A DNA stretch of 64,000 bases from Trichoplax sp. H2 (Eukaryota; Placozoa; Uniplacotomia; Trichoplacea): contig NOWV01000087.1 in NCBI GenBank assembly GCA_003344405.1, forward strand, positions 124,001 through 188,000. The letters run 5' to 3'. The notes below the pieces were generated by a model. It made no database searches. It saw nothing but the letters and a program-made list of their open reading frames with translations, and was not told the origin of the DNA. The translations under genes were made by a program, and so were the position numbers. Positions 45,901 to 59,417 of the stretch are shown here, in pieces (within the stretch, counting starts at the first letter, position 1; each line of letters begins with the position of its first letter).

Positions 45901-47875
45901 GACAATTATAATACAATATTGATTATAATCTTAAGAATAAAACAATTTAACTTTGACGTCATAAAAATCGATCATTATTACCGAAACTTGACAATGTTTT
46001 CAATTGATCTAGAAAGCCATTCACAATTTGCACCGTAAAACCCAAGTCATATGCAACTTCAGTTGACGCAGTAAAACAAGATCACCGATTGCTCCTCTTG
46101 CTATCTGAAATAAAAATTATCTCAAATAGTCAAATGTTTGTTTATTATAGTATGTTTATACCCCCAAAATATCATCAGTTCAATCGATCGGTGCTGCAAC
46201 GATTCTCATAACAACAACCTACTAAAGTTACGGGTGACTTACGCGTATATACAAACTTAAAATTTAACGTTTACTCATAAGAGAGCAGTGTACTATTAAG
46301 TTACTGGTATTAGCCTTGCGGATGATGTAATAGAAATAATCACCTACTTTATTGAGTGAGCTCTAAAGTCCAATGATGTTTCGTTCTACAATATAATATA
46401 GCAAACAACTAAGCTAATTATTTGTATAGATAAAGTACCGATCTATCTGCACCGAATAATTTCTTTAATTAATACTGAGTGCCGGTATATACTCATGGGC
46501 ATAAGAATCATCACTATTTTACTGTAGCTACTTAAACATCAGAAATTCAATGGTATGGATTATATAGCATTATTACAGATTTACAATTACTGATTAACAC
46601 TTTAACTGGTAAAAATTAATATATTAGATAATAATTAATCTAAATGTGTTATCGGTAGCAAAGTTGGTAGTATTAATTGCCGTACTTTGAATTTTAATTT
46701 GATATTACATAAATGATCGTCTGGTGTAAAATGTTATCGGGTGTATTCTTGTAGTTACGGAAAGTTTATTTTCAAATACTGGAATATTTCTTGCTAAATC
46801 GAACATAATTTAATCATTACTATAGTTAGGTTATGTGTTCGAGTGGATTGAAAAACGTAAATTGCTGGTATACTTACACATACTAGTTTACAAAATGAAA
46901 AAGATATAGTAATACCATAATTTTATTACCAAGGATTTTATGGCTCGTACACTCCTCCCGAAATCTTATTTACTTTTCAAAATTTTATCGTACTGTTCGT
47001 TCTTTTAGTTCGCTTTCATCAGATATCTTTTACAGATAAAAATTAAAGACTCTAGCACTGTAAACACATTATTTTGCTATCTAGGTCAACCGCGGTATTT
47101 TATTTTCAAATTGATCTATAAGATTGAAAAATATCATTTAAAATTGACCAAATAAAATATGCTTCGGACACTCATATTAGATACAGATAATAATCAAATA
47201 TCATAATAATTGTAAGTAATTGCTTCTGATTAGAATTTGCCTGAATCGATGTTTTCCATTACTGTATTTATTATCAGGCTGTTTTTCAGTTGAAGTGATA
47301 TTTTTGGGTATCATCTCAAAATTTTTAGTTACCGATCGTTGGATCATTTGTTACCTCAGACATTTCCTTATTAGCTAAATACTGCTATTATCCTTAACTT
47401 ATAACAGTACAAGACTCTCTAACTCACCAAAATTTCAAGACAATAAAGCCTATCATACAGCAGTCACTATAATTGCACGAGGATACAGCCACAATTAATT
47501 TAATTAGTTATACCCAATTAGTTCCATCCTCAGCATTCTAGTATTGTATTTACTAGTTACCATATCAGGACATAAGTCTCTCGATTTCAGTCATTAAATT
47601 CATCGCAAGCCGTGCTAGATTGTAAATAATGATTTAAAAGTGTTATCTTGGAGATAATCCAAGTCTGAATTGATAGACTCGAAAGACGAACTTATCTAAG
47701 ATTTAAAGAGGAACTCTATTCTAGAATTACCTTCTGCTATCAAATAAGTATAGTATAGTATTAGCTTTTTTAAATTTCATAACGTAGGTTGTTAATAAGA
47801 AAGAAGTCATTCAAAATATTAAGTTTAATAAAATGAAATCAAAATTTGCTTCCATTTAATGTTACTCAAGTCTCT
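42981..47875. other. Long intergenic stretch, no gene seen
   Basis: Nearly 5 kb of AT-rich DNA without a supportable exon on either strand. It contains a (TTAA)n run (separate entry). Confidence 0.5.
43583..43607. repeat. (TTAA)n microsatellite
   Basis: About six uninterrupted TTAA tetramers. A similar shorter run is at 57863-57880. Confidence 0.9.
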
Positions 47876-48660
47876 AGGAGATGAGACCACAACCATTTGT
47901 ATCTGAACTTGAATGTCGGATTGTATTTTCGACCATGTCCATTTCAACTTTGTCCTTCTTATTATAGGTTGATTCTAAAAATAACATAAAATGAAAAGGA
48001 TTCTATTCCAACAATAGTCGCTCTACTATTGTGTTGAAAGTAGTAAAATAGCATTACCACCCAGTTGAATAAGTAAATTTACAACAATAACACCCTGCCT
48101 TGAAGATTATTTATCTATATTAGCCAATAATCAAGTAGAAGTAGTCCCACTCTGTTATTATCAGTAAAAATAATACTAACATTGATCTTAGATTGTTATT
48201 ATTTGCATCATCATCTTTAGCTATCAAGTAAAAACAACGATCATCCTACTCAATGCAGTGCCCAAATGATGGAAATTCGACGGATAAAATAATAAATCGA
48301 ATATCCATTAATGAAAGAGCATCCTTTCCCCCTTCTATAGTATCCTATCGATGATGCACAGAGCCGCGTTATTTATTCAAGATATTCTCGAACCCACAGA
48401 TAAATTGTATTGACTAACTCAATCCCACTTTCACTCTATTCATTGAATGATACAACGCAGTCTTACCAACTACTGATCCATTGTTGTGATTCAAATTGAT
48501 CAGAAATAAAACAAGGCAACAACAACGTCCAATTTACTATTTCATCATTGGCTAACATTTCTATGGACTATAGATAGACGCCGATAGACAGGATCTATTT
48601 TTTTCCACTCCTTTGACAAAAAAAACTTGGAGCAGTGACACCAAGACAAAAAGATTAAAT
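47876..48660 (-). pseudogene. Decayed ankyrin-like fragments with a possible terminal exon
   Basis: On the minus strand an exon-like piece near 47885-47975 follows an ATTTTTAG acceptor, reads KKDKVEMDMVENTIRHSSSD and stops after GCGLIS. Upstream of it, around 48010-48095, a frame reads GVIVVNLLIQLGGNA, which has the shape of an ankyrin helix pair (GH.DVVNLLIQLGADA type), bounded by stops. Near 48440-48520 there is NNGSVVGKTALYHSMN, ankyrin-like in the TALY/H position. These pieces are in different frames with stops between, so I read them as remains of an ankyrin-repeat gene. The evidence is weak and a similarity search is decisive. Confidence 0.35.
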
Positions 48661-48862
48661 TAAATATATCAACCTCAAATACAATCAACTAGTATTAGTA
48701 TAATAGAGGCAGATATTACCCACTTTACCCTCAAGTTATTAACAAGAACAACTTTTCATTTCCAAATCGATTCTAAACTCCTACCTGATCCAAATTTTAT
48801 TCAGCTTGAAAATTAATTTTTTAATTATTAGCCACTCTTATTAACGAAATTCAAACTTAACG

Positions 48863-51800
48863 ATGGCGATTAATATCAAGTTGGTTATGATACTTGTTAC
48901 AATTTGGGCTGCAATTGCTTTACCCACCGTATTTTTTATAACCCAGCCTAAAATTCCATCTAAATTACGGTAAGTTAAAAAATCAATCGATAGGATTGCC
49001 ATTTTCTATCCAATCGCTTTCATATCGCTTCTTTTTAATGATTACACTGTTTGTCTGTGCTTTCTCCATCAATTTATTTTTTTCTATCATCCAATACAAG
49101 AATACTTGGATATTTCTTCGAATCGATACACTCATAATGATCAGATTATTAGTCCTACACAGATAAAATGAAGAGCTGTGCAATATAATTTCTTGCTCAT
49201 CAAGCTATTCTAATCATTTAAGTTAAGGATCAATGGACTGAACTTATCCATTGAACTTTAGATGGCATGTGTTAGCCGGCAAACGTTAAAATGATTATGC
49301 CATCATGTCATTGTCAGAAGGACATTATCGAGTAAAACTTCTCCTTATTCTTTCACGGACTTGGATTTTAGTCTTGACTAGTTGTAGCTATTTTGCAGTA
49401 TCTATTTTGTCCATGGATAAATGTTCTATTTCCAATCGTAAGATTTTCTTTCTTTATAATATGATCGATCAACATAAATATTAGAACATCGAATGACCCA
49501 CCATCAAGAATATCAGTATGTACTAAACATACCTACATATTTTCGATAACTCCGTCATATCGATGTTACTATTATTATGTTTTAAACTTGTTAGTGATGC
49601 CCTCTAAATCGAACTAGACTCAATATAGTTAGTAAATTTATACATGTAAAAAGTATGAGCTGCTCTGTCAACATTTGTACGGTGATATTCGAAGACTCTA
49701 ATTCAATACGTATAACGCACTACCTATGTTAGTAAATGACGGTAACTTTGTTCTTCATGCACATGTTAGATTCTCTCTGACACGATTGAAAAGATTTTCA
49801 ATGGCGATAGCAGATCTTGTTCATAATTAATTTACTTTATGAAGATACCATCGATCTTAGGGATATTTTAATATAAATTTTCCCTTTCTTAGTTTGGTTA
49901 AAGCCAATACAGCAATTCCTTGTGAATTGTTGCCATCTTGACGATTCTGTCCTGATCAATGAGACGATTGAAGATCTTATTCTGGACTGTGTCTGTAATA
50001 AAAGGGGTAAAATGACATTGAATTGATCCTTTCATAAATTGAGAATGACAGCATAAACGATATTCAAACATTAAAATGGACGATTCATGTTAATAACGAG
50101 AGTCAAGCTTGCAGTACTGATTTGATTAAAAATCATAATTGTAGTCTGTAAAGAATCTTTACAGCTTATGCTTTTATTTTATTGATATTACTGACATTGC
50201 TGGACCTATCCAAGAAACGAATGAAGGCCATAACTCGCATACGTAGATGTTTCAGTGTCCACTTCAAGTCTATTTGTTGATCAAGAAAATGGTATCTTCA
50301 CCAATTAATCGAATAGTTGATGATCAAAGATGAATTTATCAATTAATTATCCAAGAAACGGTCACAATGGTTAAATGGATTGACCAAACTATACTTCGTC
50401 TAAAGCTATTAGTATGATTAAATTAGCCAATAACTAAACAATAGTATGAATTTAAATACCTAGAACAAACTGAGTAGTAGAAGAAGAATGATAGTTGGCT
50501 TAATTGAAGCAAGTATTGGCGCAATTCGGTTCTAATGTGAATACTAAGCTATGAATAAAGTAGATTATTGATTAGTCTAATCCGAAATAGTGAAAATAGT
50601 TGGAAGTACTAGCGTTAAAGTACGATAAAGAAAACTGTCAATAAATCAAGATGACAAAGGATAATCGAAGGGGTAATTTATCCTTACTAGTGGAGAATAA
50701 ATAGAAGTGCTTCAAAAATTTCAAGATAATTTTATTTTAATAACAGAAAGGTATTGAATGAGATCGTGCAATCTCAAATGCTACAGTTGTAATGAGCTCT
50801 AATAGCAGTCAATCATATATAGAAGGGAAAAAAATTCATTACCTATTGTATGATTTACTAAACAGTGGTATAAACTTTGCATTAAATTTTTGAAAGCAAG
50901 ACATTTCATTTCTGGTCGAAAAATTTTCAAAGTCCATTTTCTCCATCCGTGTGACATGAAAATAATGAACTGCATGAGCAAGGGTTTCTGTTTAATGTGT
51001 TTAGTCATTAGATAAGAACGAAAAAGTTGCCATTTTAGAACTTTATTCTATACCGTATAGACTATGAAAATGGCCTAATAGTAGACAATGAACTGCCGGC
51101 AGTTCCTGAAGTTTAGAATCGAAAACATAAGGTCACAAAGAATTCAAAAAATGATTACTGGCATTAAGTTATTAAACGTTAGAATAAAAGCCTATAAAAT
51201 GCCTATCGTAATTAGATAGAAGATTAATAAATTTATTTCTTTAATTTAAAACTACGATACTATTCAACATATTAATACAATTCTTAGCCAAGATCGGCAG
51301 ATATCATTTATGATCTCAATTGTTATGGAAGGCTAGAATAAAATATCAGAAAAAGGCACAAAAGTCAGTATTGTAAAGGAAAGGATTTATCCAAGAAATA
51401 ATTTCAGTTGAGTCTATAATATCAATTGGATAATTCAACTATTAATCGATTCTAATTCAAGCTTGAAAAATCGTTTATAAAGGAAATAATTTCAGTTGAG
51501 TCTATAATATCAATTGGATAATTCAACTATGAATCGATTCTAATTTCAAGCTTGAAAAATCGTTTATAAAGGATAACTAACTTTTAAAATATTTCACGAG
51601 AAATGGGCATGTAAGAAAGAGAAAAGTAAGAACAACCGGTTTAGGGCGATATAACAAGAAAATAAAGAAATAAAAAAAAATAAGAACTTTTAGTGAAAGT
51701 GTAAGAGTCCGTAAAAAGATGTTAATTAAACATTTCAAAATAATGTTATAAGAATCTAATATTTAAAAATTCCACTACGTTGGTAGGAATACTAGGGACG

Positions 51801-54800
51801 ATATTTTCGCAGAGTCATTGAAAAAACTCTTCAAAATTTTAAAAACGATTTTGAAACTGAAACTATTTTCTTAGTCAAGATCGCAAAAGTTTTCTAAAGT
51901 CAGTCCAATTGCTTTATATCGATATCTAATGCATCCTACACATTTTTAAGTGTCGTTATTTAGATCAGCTATAATTTTGGGCAAGGTTAGATAATTGTAA
52001 TATAATTTACTAAAAATAAACTACCAGACTAGTAGTATTCAGTCTCCAACCTTGCATATGTATCCCAAAAGACAAGAATTTAATATCTCTTTGTATAAAG
52101 TTGGATACTCCAGAAATCTTAAAGAAAATATGGCCAATAGTTCATGACTGTTAATGATATGATACAGTAGAAATCTAATTTTAAGAAGCATACCAACGCC
52201 ACTTGCTCCAAGATGGATTATCACCTAAAGAGACCTATCTCAACGAAATAATTTGGCAATATACTGCTACTACGATACTTAAATCAGTCGATTGTAACAA
52301 AATATTTGAGGGACCCATACAATTCTCCATTCATTTATTAAATATCTAATATAGGTAAATTAAAACTGCTAGTTTTCAATAAACACTTCAGATAATATAA
52401 TTCATAAGATACCAAGGACAACTTTACCATATTCATAAGAACTAAGAGTATAATCAATATCGATCAATTATAGGCGATAGGCTAGTGATATCATAGACCT
52501 TAAATTATAACCTTGGCCATCCAGAAGCCAGTGCTTCTGCTATCACTTAAATTTATACTATCTCATACCCATTTTCAAAGATCCATACATTAGTAGTTAT
52601 GCTCTGTACATACATCAAATTATATTCTTTTAAATTATAGTAGCAAAATGATCAATCTGACTGCAATTCATCGATTTCTCTCTTAGGTATAGAACTTGCC
52701 CGCCTAATAATGCTTCTAACTTCACAGAAGAGGAGATACCTAAACCAAATATAGTAATTGACCTTACCACCCACATTAACTCCAGTGTCTGTAAGTAAAA
52801 TATATGAAGGTTGTACTCGTATTATAGATTTATTCTACTTTTCAAGACACGGTATATGATAATTAATGAGTAATAGCAGTTACTGTACCCGTAGAAAATG
52901 ATCAGTTTTAGAGTTTAGAATTTGGTTATGATAGTAATTTTAGTTCGATATTCATGCTATTAGCATATATTATACATCAATTTATAATATTAATTTTCCT
53001 TTTATGACTTGATCATACAGCGGTTATTACAGTATGTAATAATCCATTAATTAAGGATAGTCAATATAACACTTGTCGTGCACCTTGTACTTGGTCAGAA
53101 GGAATGGGTTCAGTCCAAAGAACTAAAGATGTCATCGTTGGAATATTTTCAATCGTATCCATAGTCATTGGTATATTTGCAATTTTAGTCCGAGCGACAG
53201 ATGCTAAATCGTAAGTAACTTATAATGCATTTTTTTACCGTTTCTGATAACCTTGCGATTTTTAACAATCATTTTAATTTCAGATATAAAATTCCAAATG
53301 TAATCATAATGTATGCCATATTAGCTATGATTGGATTCGGTAAGAAATTCTTATTGTTTAAAAATTAATTGCAGTAATATTTAAATCACATAAAATAAAT
53401 TGCAACATTTTAGATAGAAAATAGAGTAAAGTGATGATAATCTAAATATATTTACTCCATAATCTCTGGTAGATTAGAAGTGATCATAGCTTTATAGCCT
53501 ACGAGACGCAATTGATTATCCGAGTACTATTAGCGATAAGATTTCTATGCTTCTATCATCTACCAGGTGTAACTTTGTTATTACCAGTGGCTGTCGGTAA
53601 GGAAAGATTCTTTTGCGAATATCCATTTTATAAACCATTGTATGGGATCGATAGCGGCTGGTGTACCATACAAGGTATAAAAACAAATAGTTGAATAATT
53701 CATTTACCAACGGAGCTTTTAGAATTCTGGCATAATATTCGTTATGTAATTACCCAATCAATTAATACCTACGATGTATCATTTTGTTGATAAAGTACAA
53801 GACATAATTGTAAGCGTTACGTAATTTCACTACGATAAATTTGGATCATTCTCAATGTAATAGAAAGTGTTACTAATCTACTAGCGTTGGATAAGCAGTC
53901 AGTAACGAAATTCTGTCTTATCTCTGGTACCTAGATTAATTAGATGATACTCTTCGTCTATACAAAATAGCTCATTCTTCTGATAGTTCATAACCTAAAC
54001 CTTTCTTTATGAAAATCATGGTCATAAAATTCAACTTTAGTGATAGCCCAATTATTTTCGTGATAGTATCTACGGGTATTCACGTTATCGTGCTATATCA
54101 TCGTTAGTATTTTAAATTTCTATAGAAAGATCGCTTAGTAAAACGATCTCAATAGCTAAAAATTATCTCCAATTAGACCTTGCATAACTCTTTAGACCAT
54201 AGGATACCATTTCAATAGCGCTTATGCTCATGTTATCCTTTATATCAGACACTAATCATATTTTGAAATAAGGTTTATCTAATTTATCTGTCATTTATTA
54301 TTATATAATTATCCGCTTTTCTTGTAGGAGTATTTGGTCATTTCTTTTATTTAGCATTACATCTATATTGGATGTATTACATCATGAACGGCTACTTGAT
54401 AATAGCGGATGATAAACAAATGGAGTATAGGAGTCGACTACATGCAGCTCAGTTTGCGTCTGGGATCTTTATTCCATTTGGATGTTTATTTATTTGCCTG
54501 CTACATCCAAGCCTCTATCATACCCGTTCAACGCATGCAATATTGTGTACACCATTTAATAAGGATTTATTTTATTTTACATACTTATTGCCACATCAAC
54601 TTAGCCTGGGCTGCAGTGTTACATTCACAATGCTTATCATCCGGCTACTTTACCAGGTTAACTAATTACTGTTAATCTATTAGTGAGATTTTATAAGTGT
54701 GCCCTTATCTTTAACCATGATGTAGCAATATGTACTTTTATAGATACAAAAAAAGGGTAGTTAAAATGCATTTAAGCATTTGCAGAAACTTAGTTTAAGT

Positions 54801-55401
54801 ATAATTTAATACGCAGCAATCTAAATTTGCTTATTTCTTATTATAGAATCAGAAAAATTATGATATGTCCCCGGAAGTTGGTAGTAATTCTAGAGCTAAT
54901 AGTCCGGCTAAAGAAGACAAATCAATCGCAAATAAGCTGCCTAAACATTTTATGCCATTCATCTGCTATTATTTAGCTATAAGCATTATGGGAATGGTGG
55001 TATTAACTATGGATCAATCAAATAGCGCCAATTATCAATATGGCCTATTTCAATATTTTACGTGTCTAAAGACTTGCCAAAGTAAATTATGTACTAAATT
55101 CCGTGATATAAGTGCCTCGATGGAAGGGATTTTGACTCTTGTAAAAAGTGTCTATTACAGTTTATTAGTGAGCTCGACCGTTTTATTTATCATTCCTACT
55201 AAAGAATTTAGCAATTGTTACATCATATTCAAACATAGAATCACATGCCAAGAAATAGAAACTGAAGATGGCACATTGGCTAACAGGGCGAAAGCTAATA
55301 GTAGTATCTCCAATGTTGATCAAAATTGTAGCAAAAATAGTCAGGCTGAGCCTCGAAATTCATCCACTCAAGTTCACATAAAAGCATCAGTTATGATCTA
55401 A
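48863..55401 (+). CDS. Frizzled/Smoothened-like 7TM receptor lacking the cysteine-rich domain
   Basis: Exons 48863-48969, 52687-52790, 53021-53210, 53284-53339, 53567-53674, 54328-54656 and 54847-55401 join in frame to 482 residues. A signal peptide or anchor (MAINIKLVMILVTIWAAIA) is followed by an ectodomain of only about 85 residues. Next come the linker TCRAPCTWSEG, a first helix (DVIVGIFSIVSIVIGIFAIL) and the loop cysteines CEYPF and GWCTIQG. The remaining helices follow, then a polar 60-residue Ser/Asn-rich tail. The APC linker and the cysteine in the WC(T) loop before helix 3 resemble class F receptors, especially the CRD-poor frizzled/smoothened-like group. The roughly 120-residue CRD is missing, as is KTxxxW after helix 7, the Dishevelled-binding motif, so canonical Wnt signalling is unlikely. 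The gene structure is firm; the family is moderate. Intron 1 is 3.7 kb. Confidence 0.65.
51396..51571. repeat. Tandem direct duplication, about 88 bp x 2 (intronic)
   Basis: Two adjacent copies beginning AAATAATTTCAGTTGAGTC, the second starting at 51484. They differ by one substitution (TATTAATCG against TATGAATCG) and one base insertion. They lie in intron 1 of the Frizzled-like gene, which shows no other feature. Confidence 0.95.
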
Positions 55402-57688
55402 CCAATGCAAAATCTCGATCATTCATAGACATAAAATGAAAGTTTTATTAAATCAACCGATAAATTTAGAATTGACCTAAGCCATTGCCATTTTAAAGTG
55501 TGTTCATCAGCATACCATACCAAACATAAAATAAAAGTTTATTATAAAAAATCACGTTGCATAACCGAGAATACTCGTATATAATTAATTCTGTTATCGG
55601 TTTGAAATCAAAAGATTTTGCTACTATTAGTGTCTATGTGCGTATTGTAAAAACACGTTAATCATAATGCATTTGCCAGCTTAATTTTTAATGTACATAA
55701 TTTAGATACATGATAATTTTTCAACGAATGAATGTTTCAACACTATCTTCCCTACTACTACATTAAACTGTTACTTATTGGAATACATCATTTGCATGTA
55801 CAAAATGGTAATTTTGTGTACTACAACCAAGCGATAATTGCTTTCTAATTATTTCGTATAGGAGAAATAATCTAAATTTTTATTCGTTAATAACAATACT
55901 TATCGATAGGCTAATTTCCAATCTATTCAACCATCAGAAATAATTACCATTTTTATCTTAATCAAAATATGAATCAGCCTGAACATTTTTACTGCTAGAT
56001 TATTAATAATGTACATTATGTATTACTGCTTAGGTTAGGAGTGTTAATGAAATATTTACTATATTTGTGAAACTAATTCAAATGAGATCGTGGCTAATTA
56101 TACGGTCACGTAAGAAACTTTAATGTAAATGCAATAAAGGTATGATGTATATTAATATAAAGTTACCCGTGTGTGCATAGCAGTTTTTAACAACATATAA
56201 TCTAGCCTTAGTAGGTCATGCAATAAAAATTGCGTTCTATAGAAATACTAATTGCTACACTAAGAGATATTGATATATCTATTGGGACTGTTAACAAACT
56301 CTATTTTTGTATTAGATTGACATTAAGAGAGTTACTGTAGCACATTTCAATGGGTACATAAAATTGCTAGCAGTAGCGTATAGTATAGTTACTGCAATGT
56401 TTGAAACTCATCAAAGCTTAGGGTGCTAATGATTAGCGTAATTTAAAATTTTATAATGTAATATTTACATTATAAATGAAATAATAAATGGCACTATCAA
56501 TGAACTGGAATCACTTTACCAGCATTAACAAGAAACAATGTCAGAAATTAGCATTTCGATGGTATAAGATGCTTAAATATGGTATTATACAGTCCTGTAA
56601 TAATTATTTCTTTATAAAACATGCTATATTTATCGTACCTGAACCCATACTATATAGTACCTTAAGAATACTTATAATAAATGCTTTTATTTTTTATAGT
56701 TGATAAAAAATAACATGTAGTAAATTCAGTTATTACTATAGTTTAAACAGTATTTCGCATGAAGAATTTAAGATTATGAAGAGATTGCTTGAAGACATGG
56801 AAAGCCTTCAAATAATTTCATGCGTAAATATCTCATATTATAAACTCGTTTTAAGACTTGAAATATAGCATTATAGTATATTTGCACTATAGAAAAAATA
56901 AATATTTTGTTATACATATTGATAAAAGATGATCGACATTACCGTCAAAGTTCATTCGAAAGATTTACAATTAGTTAATCACTAGCGTGCGTTGACGAAA
57001 CTTATAAAATTATAAGTTGCGTTAAAGTTGTCCTGCTTAGTAGGATAAGGCGTACAGACGTATTTATAATTATGGCACAAATTAGCGGGGTTGGCTTAAT
57101 TTGAGTATTGTATTGTCAAAGATGAAAATCAAATAGAGTAGCTGATATTTATTTCAGTCCTTGAAAAGATATCTAATGTGAAGTATTATACAGTACCGTA
57201 AAAGTTGAACTTTCTCAACTTCTCATAGTATATCATGAATTTTATGAAAAACAGTGTCTAGTCGATGCTAATTTTCGTAACTCGCTTTCTCCTTTAATTA
57301 ATCCTTTAGCGTACAAAATCTAAATAAAAATTTGTGTTGGGTTTTCAGTTTGTATTTAATCGTCTTGCTACTCGATCAAGGAAAGCACCATGAGCGGAAA
57401 AGCTCGGATAATATGGCTAAAATTGTATTAAAACATGTATTACATATTAAAACCTTCGATACCAATAAAAAATACCAATTAGACGGGCGAAATAAAGTAT
57501 TTTGTCTTACATCTTGTTTTAAAATTAGCTTAGGATCCCACTTGGTTCGGTTTGGGAATGTGAAACAGAAATTTTTTGAACTATCAAATGTTCTCGAAGT
57601 CTTTGCTGGTCTACTATTATCGTAATCTATTTCAGGTGAAAGATTGCATAAATAAGATATCAGATTAACAGCATTATCTAGGAGTATG
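55402..57688. other. Intergenic, with one stretch open on both strands
   Basis: Holds the 3' end of the Frizzled-like transcript. A plus-strand frame at 57332-57625 (97 codons) and a minus-strand frame at 57376-57735 (119 codons) overlap. The minus one includes RPAKTSRTFDSSKNFCFTFP, which looks coding, and it lies just downstream of the next gene's last exon. Neither is assigned. Confidence 0.4.
55530..55535 (+). promoter_or_regulatory. Candidate polyadenylation signal of the Frizzled-like gene
   Basis: AATAAA about 130 bases after the stop codon; positional support only. Confidence 0.4.
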
Positions 57689-58736
57689 TCAGCTAACATG
57701 ATGTAAAACCGATTTTTGATCAATAGTACCTTCATATAATTTATAGACGCCTTCTGATTTTATGTGGAGACCACCGGGATCATGTTCATACGCCGTCGCG
57801 AATCGATTTAAACCAAGTTTTTTTATATCTGCCAACTTTAATTAATTTTGAATAATAGAATAAGATTAATTAATTAATTATAGATAATTTCTAATTGTTA
57901 ATAATGTTATAATGCTAACAAAATTGCAAGTCAATCAAAAAGTCATTATAAATCAGTACATCTCATTGTATAAGGTTTAGAAATGCTCATGAGATCATTT
58001 TGTAAAAAATGAAATTATTAGTAAACCTGCCCTAAATTTATTTTAAATAAGTAAATGGAGTCATTTCTTCTTATAATCTCAATAGAAATTTGACTTGTCG
58101 CATAGATTAAAGATGAGAATTCGCTACAGTAAATATTTAGACTTAATGCTAGCTTAAAGTAGTTTATATCATCAACATATCTTGTATATATCATATTGGT
58201 TGTACGATAAGAACCATATAAATGTATTACATAAGGAAGTGAATAAATGGCATTAATGTAACTCTTAGCTAGGTTAGTACCTTCCTAAATTCATGAGGCT
58301 TTGGATCGGTAAATTCTGGATGATTTGGATACTCTCGTCGAGCATGGTCGATCTTAGCTTGAAATGAGCTTGAAAGATGATGTGATATAACAAATCTTGG
58401 TTCTTTGCGACCAGTTTTTACTACTGTTGGTAAATGATCATCTAGATGCTTTTTGACAAACGTACTACTAGAAGATTGTTTCGGACTATCTTTTCTATTC
58501 GACTTGCTCGTGTTCCTGAAAGATTTTGAAGCATAAAGTGGATAACTAAAATCAGGTGGTGGTTTATTCCAAATATTTCCATATCTTTCCGACTCAAACT
58601 GTTGACGTCTGAGATGGGCAATATTTGCATCCCTTTTAACTTGCTGTAACTGCCTTGTAGCTTGAAAGCGAATTCTTGCTTGAAAGCCAAATGGTATATC
58701 AGAATAGTTTGTTTGAGAATTTTCTGATGCTGACAT
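57689..58736 (-). CDS. Unidentified 200-residue protein, two exons
   Basis: Exon 58281-58736 starts at ATG 58734-58736 and joins in phase 0 to exon 57689-57835, ending in TGA. The product is basic and polar with no membrane segment: FQARIRFQATRQLQQVKRD, an extended Pro/Tyr region (NKPPPDFSYPLYASKSF), a Ser/Lys-rich linker, REYPNHPEFTDPKPHEFRK, then LGLNRFATAYEHDPGGLHI and a tail ending LHHVS. Scattered aromatic residues in an otherwise disordered basic chain resemble small cilium or axoneme microtubule-associated proteins, but I cannot name a family. The second exon's acceptor (AATTAAAG) has a weak pyrimidine tract, yet it is the only one that avoids an immediate stop. Confidence 0.7.
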
Positions 58737-59417
58737 GCCGATAACTGAGTTTGATTACAGTTAATAAGAATGGGCTATAAAATACTGAATGTCTACTATA
58801 CTATAGATATTTTATTATCACTAATTAATGGGCGCTTGCATAAATTCTAGCTTATTATAGATTAACCGTCATTACTTTGGCTAAACCCTTTCAGTTGTAG
58901 CTGAAAACAAGCTTCAAGTTTAGATCAATCCAATCGTTGAATATTGAACTTAACTTTATTATCCTGATAAACCAGTTGGCCAATGGATAAAGATGTTACA
59001 GATATACCGTTATTGCTGTAACAAATTCAGGTAGTTAACTATTGGATTACGTTAGACAGTATCTAAAAATTTCTCGTCTCCACCGGATGGCTTTAATAGT
59101 GTAATAGTAATTGTAGAACAAGATTAACCAAAAATTAACACTTTATTTCATAATAATGCTCTTGGTACTGCTATCAATCAACCGTTAGCCTAATGATTGG
59201 CATACATCGCCAATGGAAGCAACAAGTTTATCCGCTACACCGTTGCTAAGCAACAGCTCGAGACTAAATGAATTATTAACAATGTCATAGATTGCCTCAA
59301 GCTGCCCACCATATCCCATATAATCCCTATAGGAAATTTAGATTGTACGCCAAGTATGACGTAGGAAGATTGGACTAAAAGTACAATTAAATTAAGCCAA
59401 GCATGCTCAGAAAACCA
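58737..59417. other. Intergenic upstream of the minus-strand gene
   Basis: About 680 bp, presumably promoter. Nothing coding is recognised. Confidence 0.5.

Noticed and set aside
54409-54675. 88-codon plus-strand frame within the Frizzled-like gene
   Set aside because: It is a shifted frame of exon 54328-54656; the other frame continues the helices across the splice sites.
56488-56703. 71-codon plus-strand frame
   Set aside because: Hydrophobic and AT-driven, with no motif or splice context.
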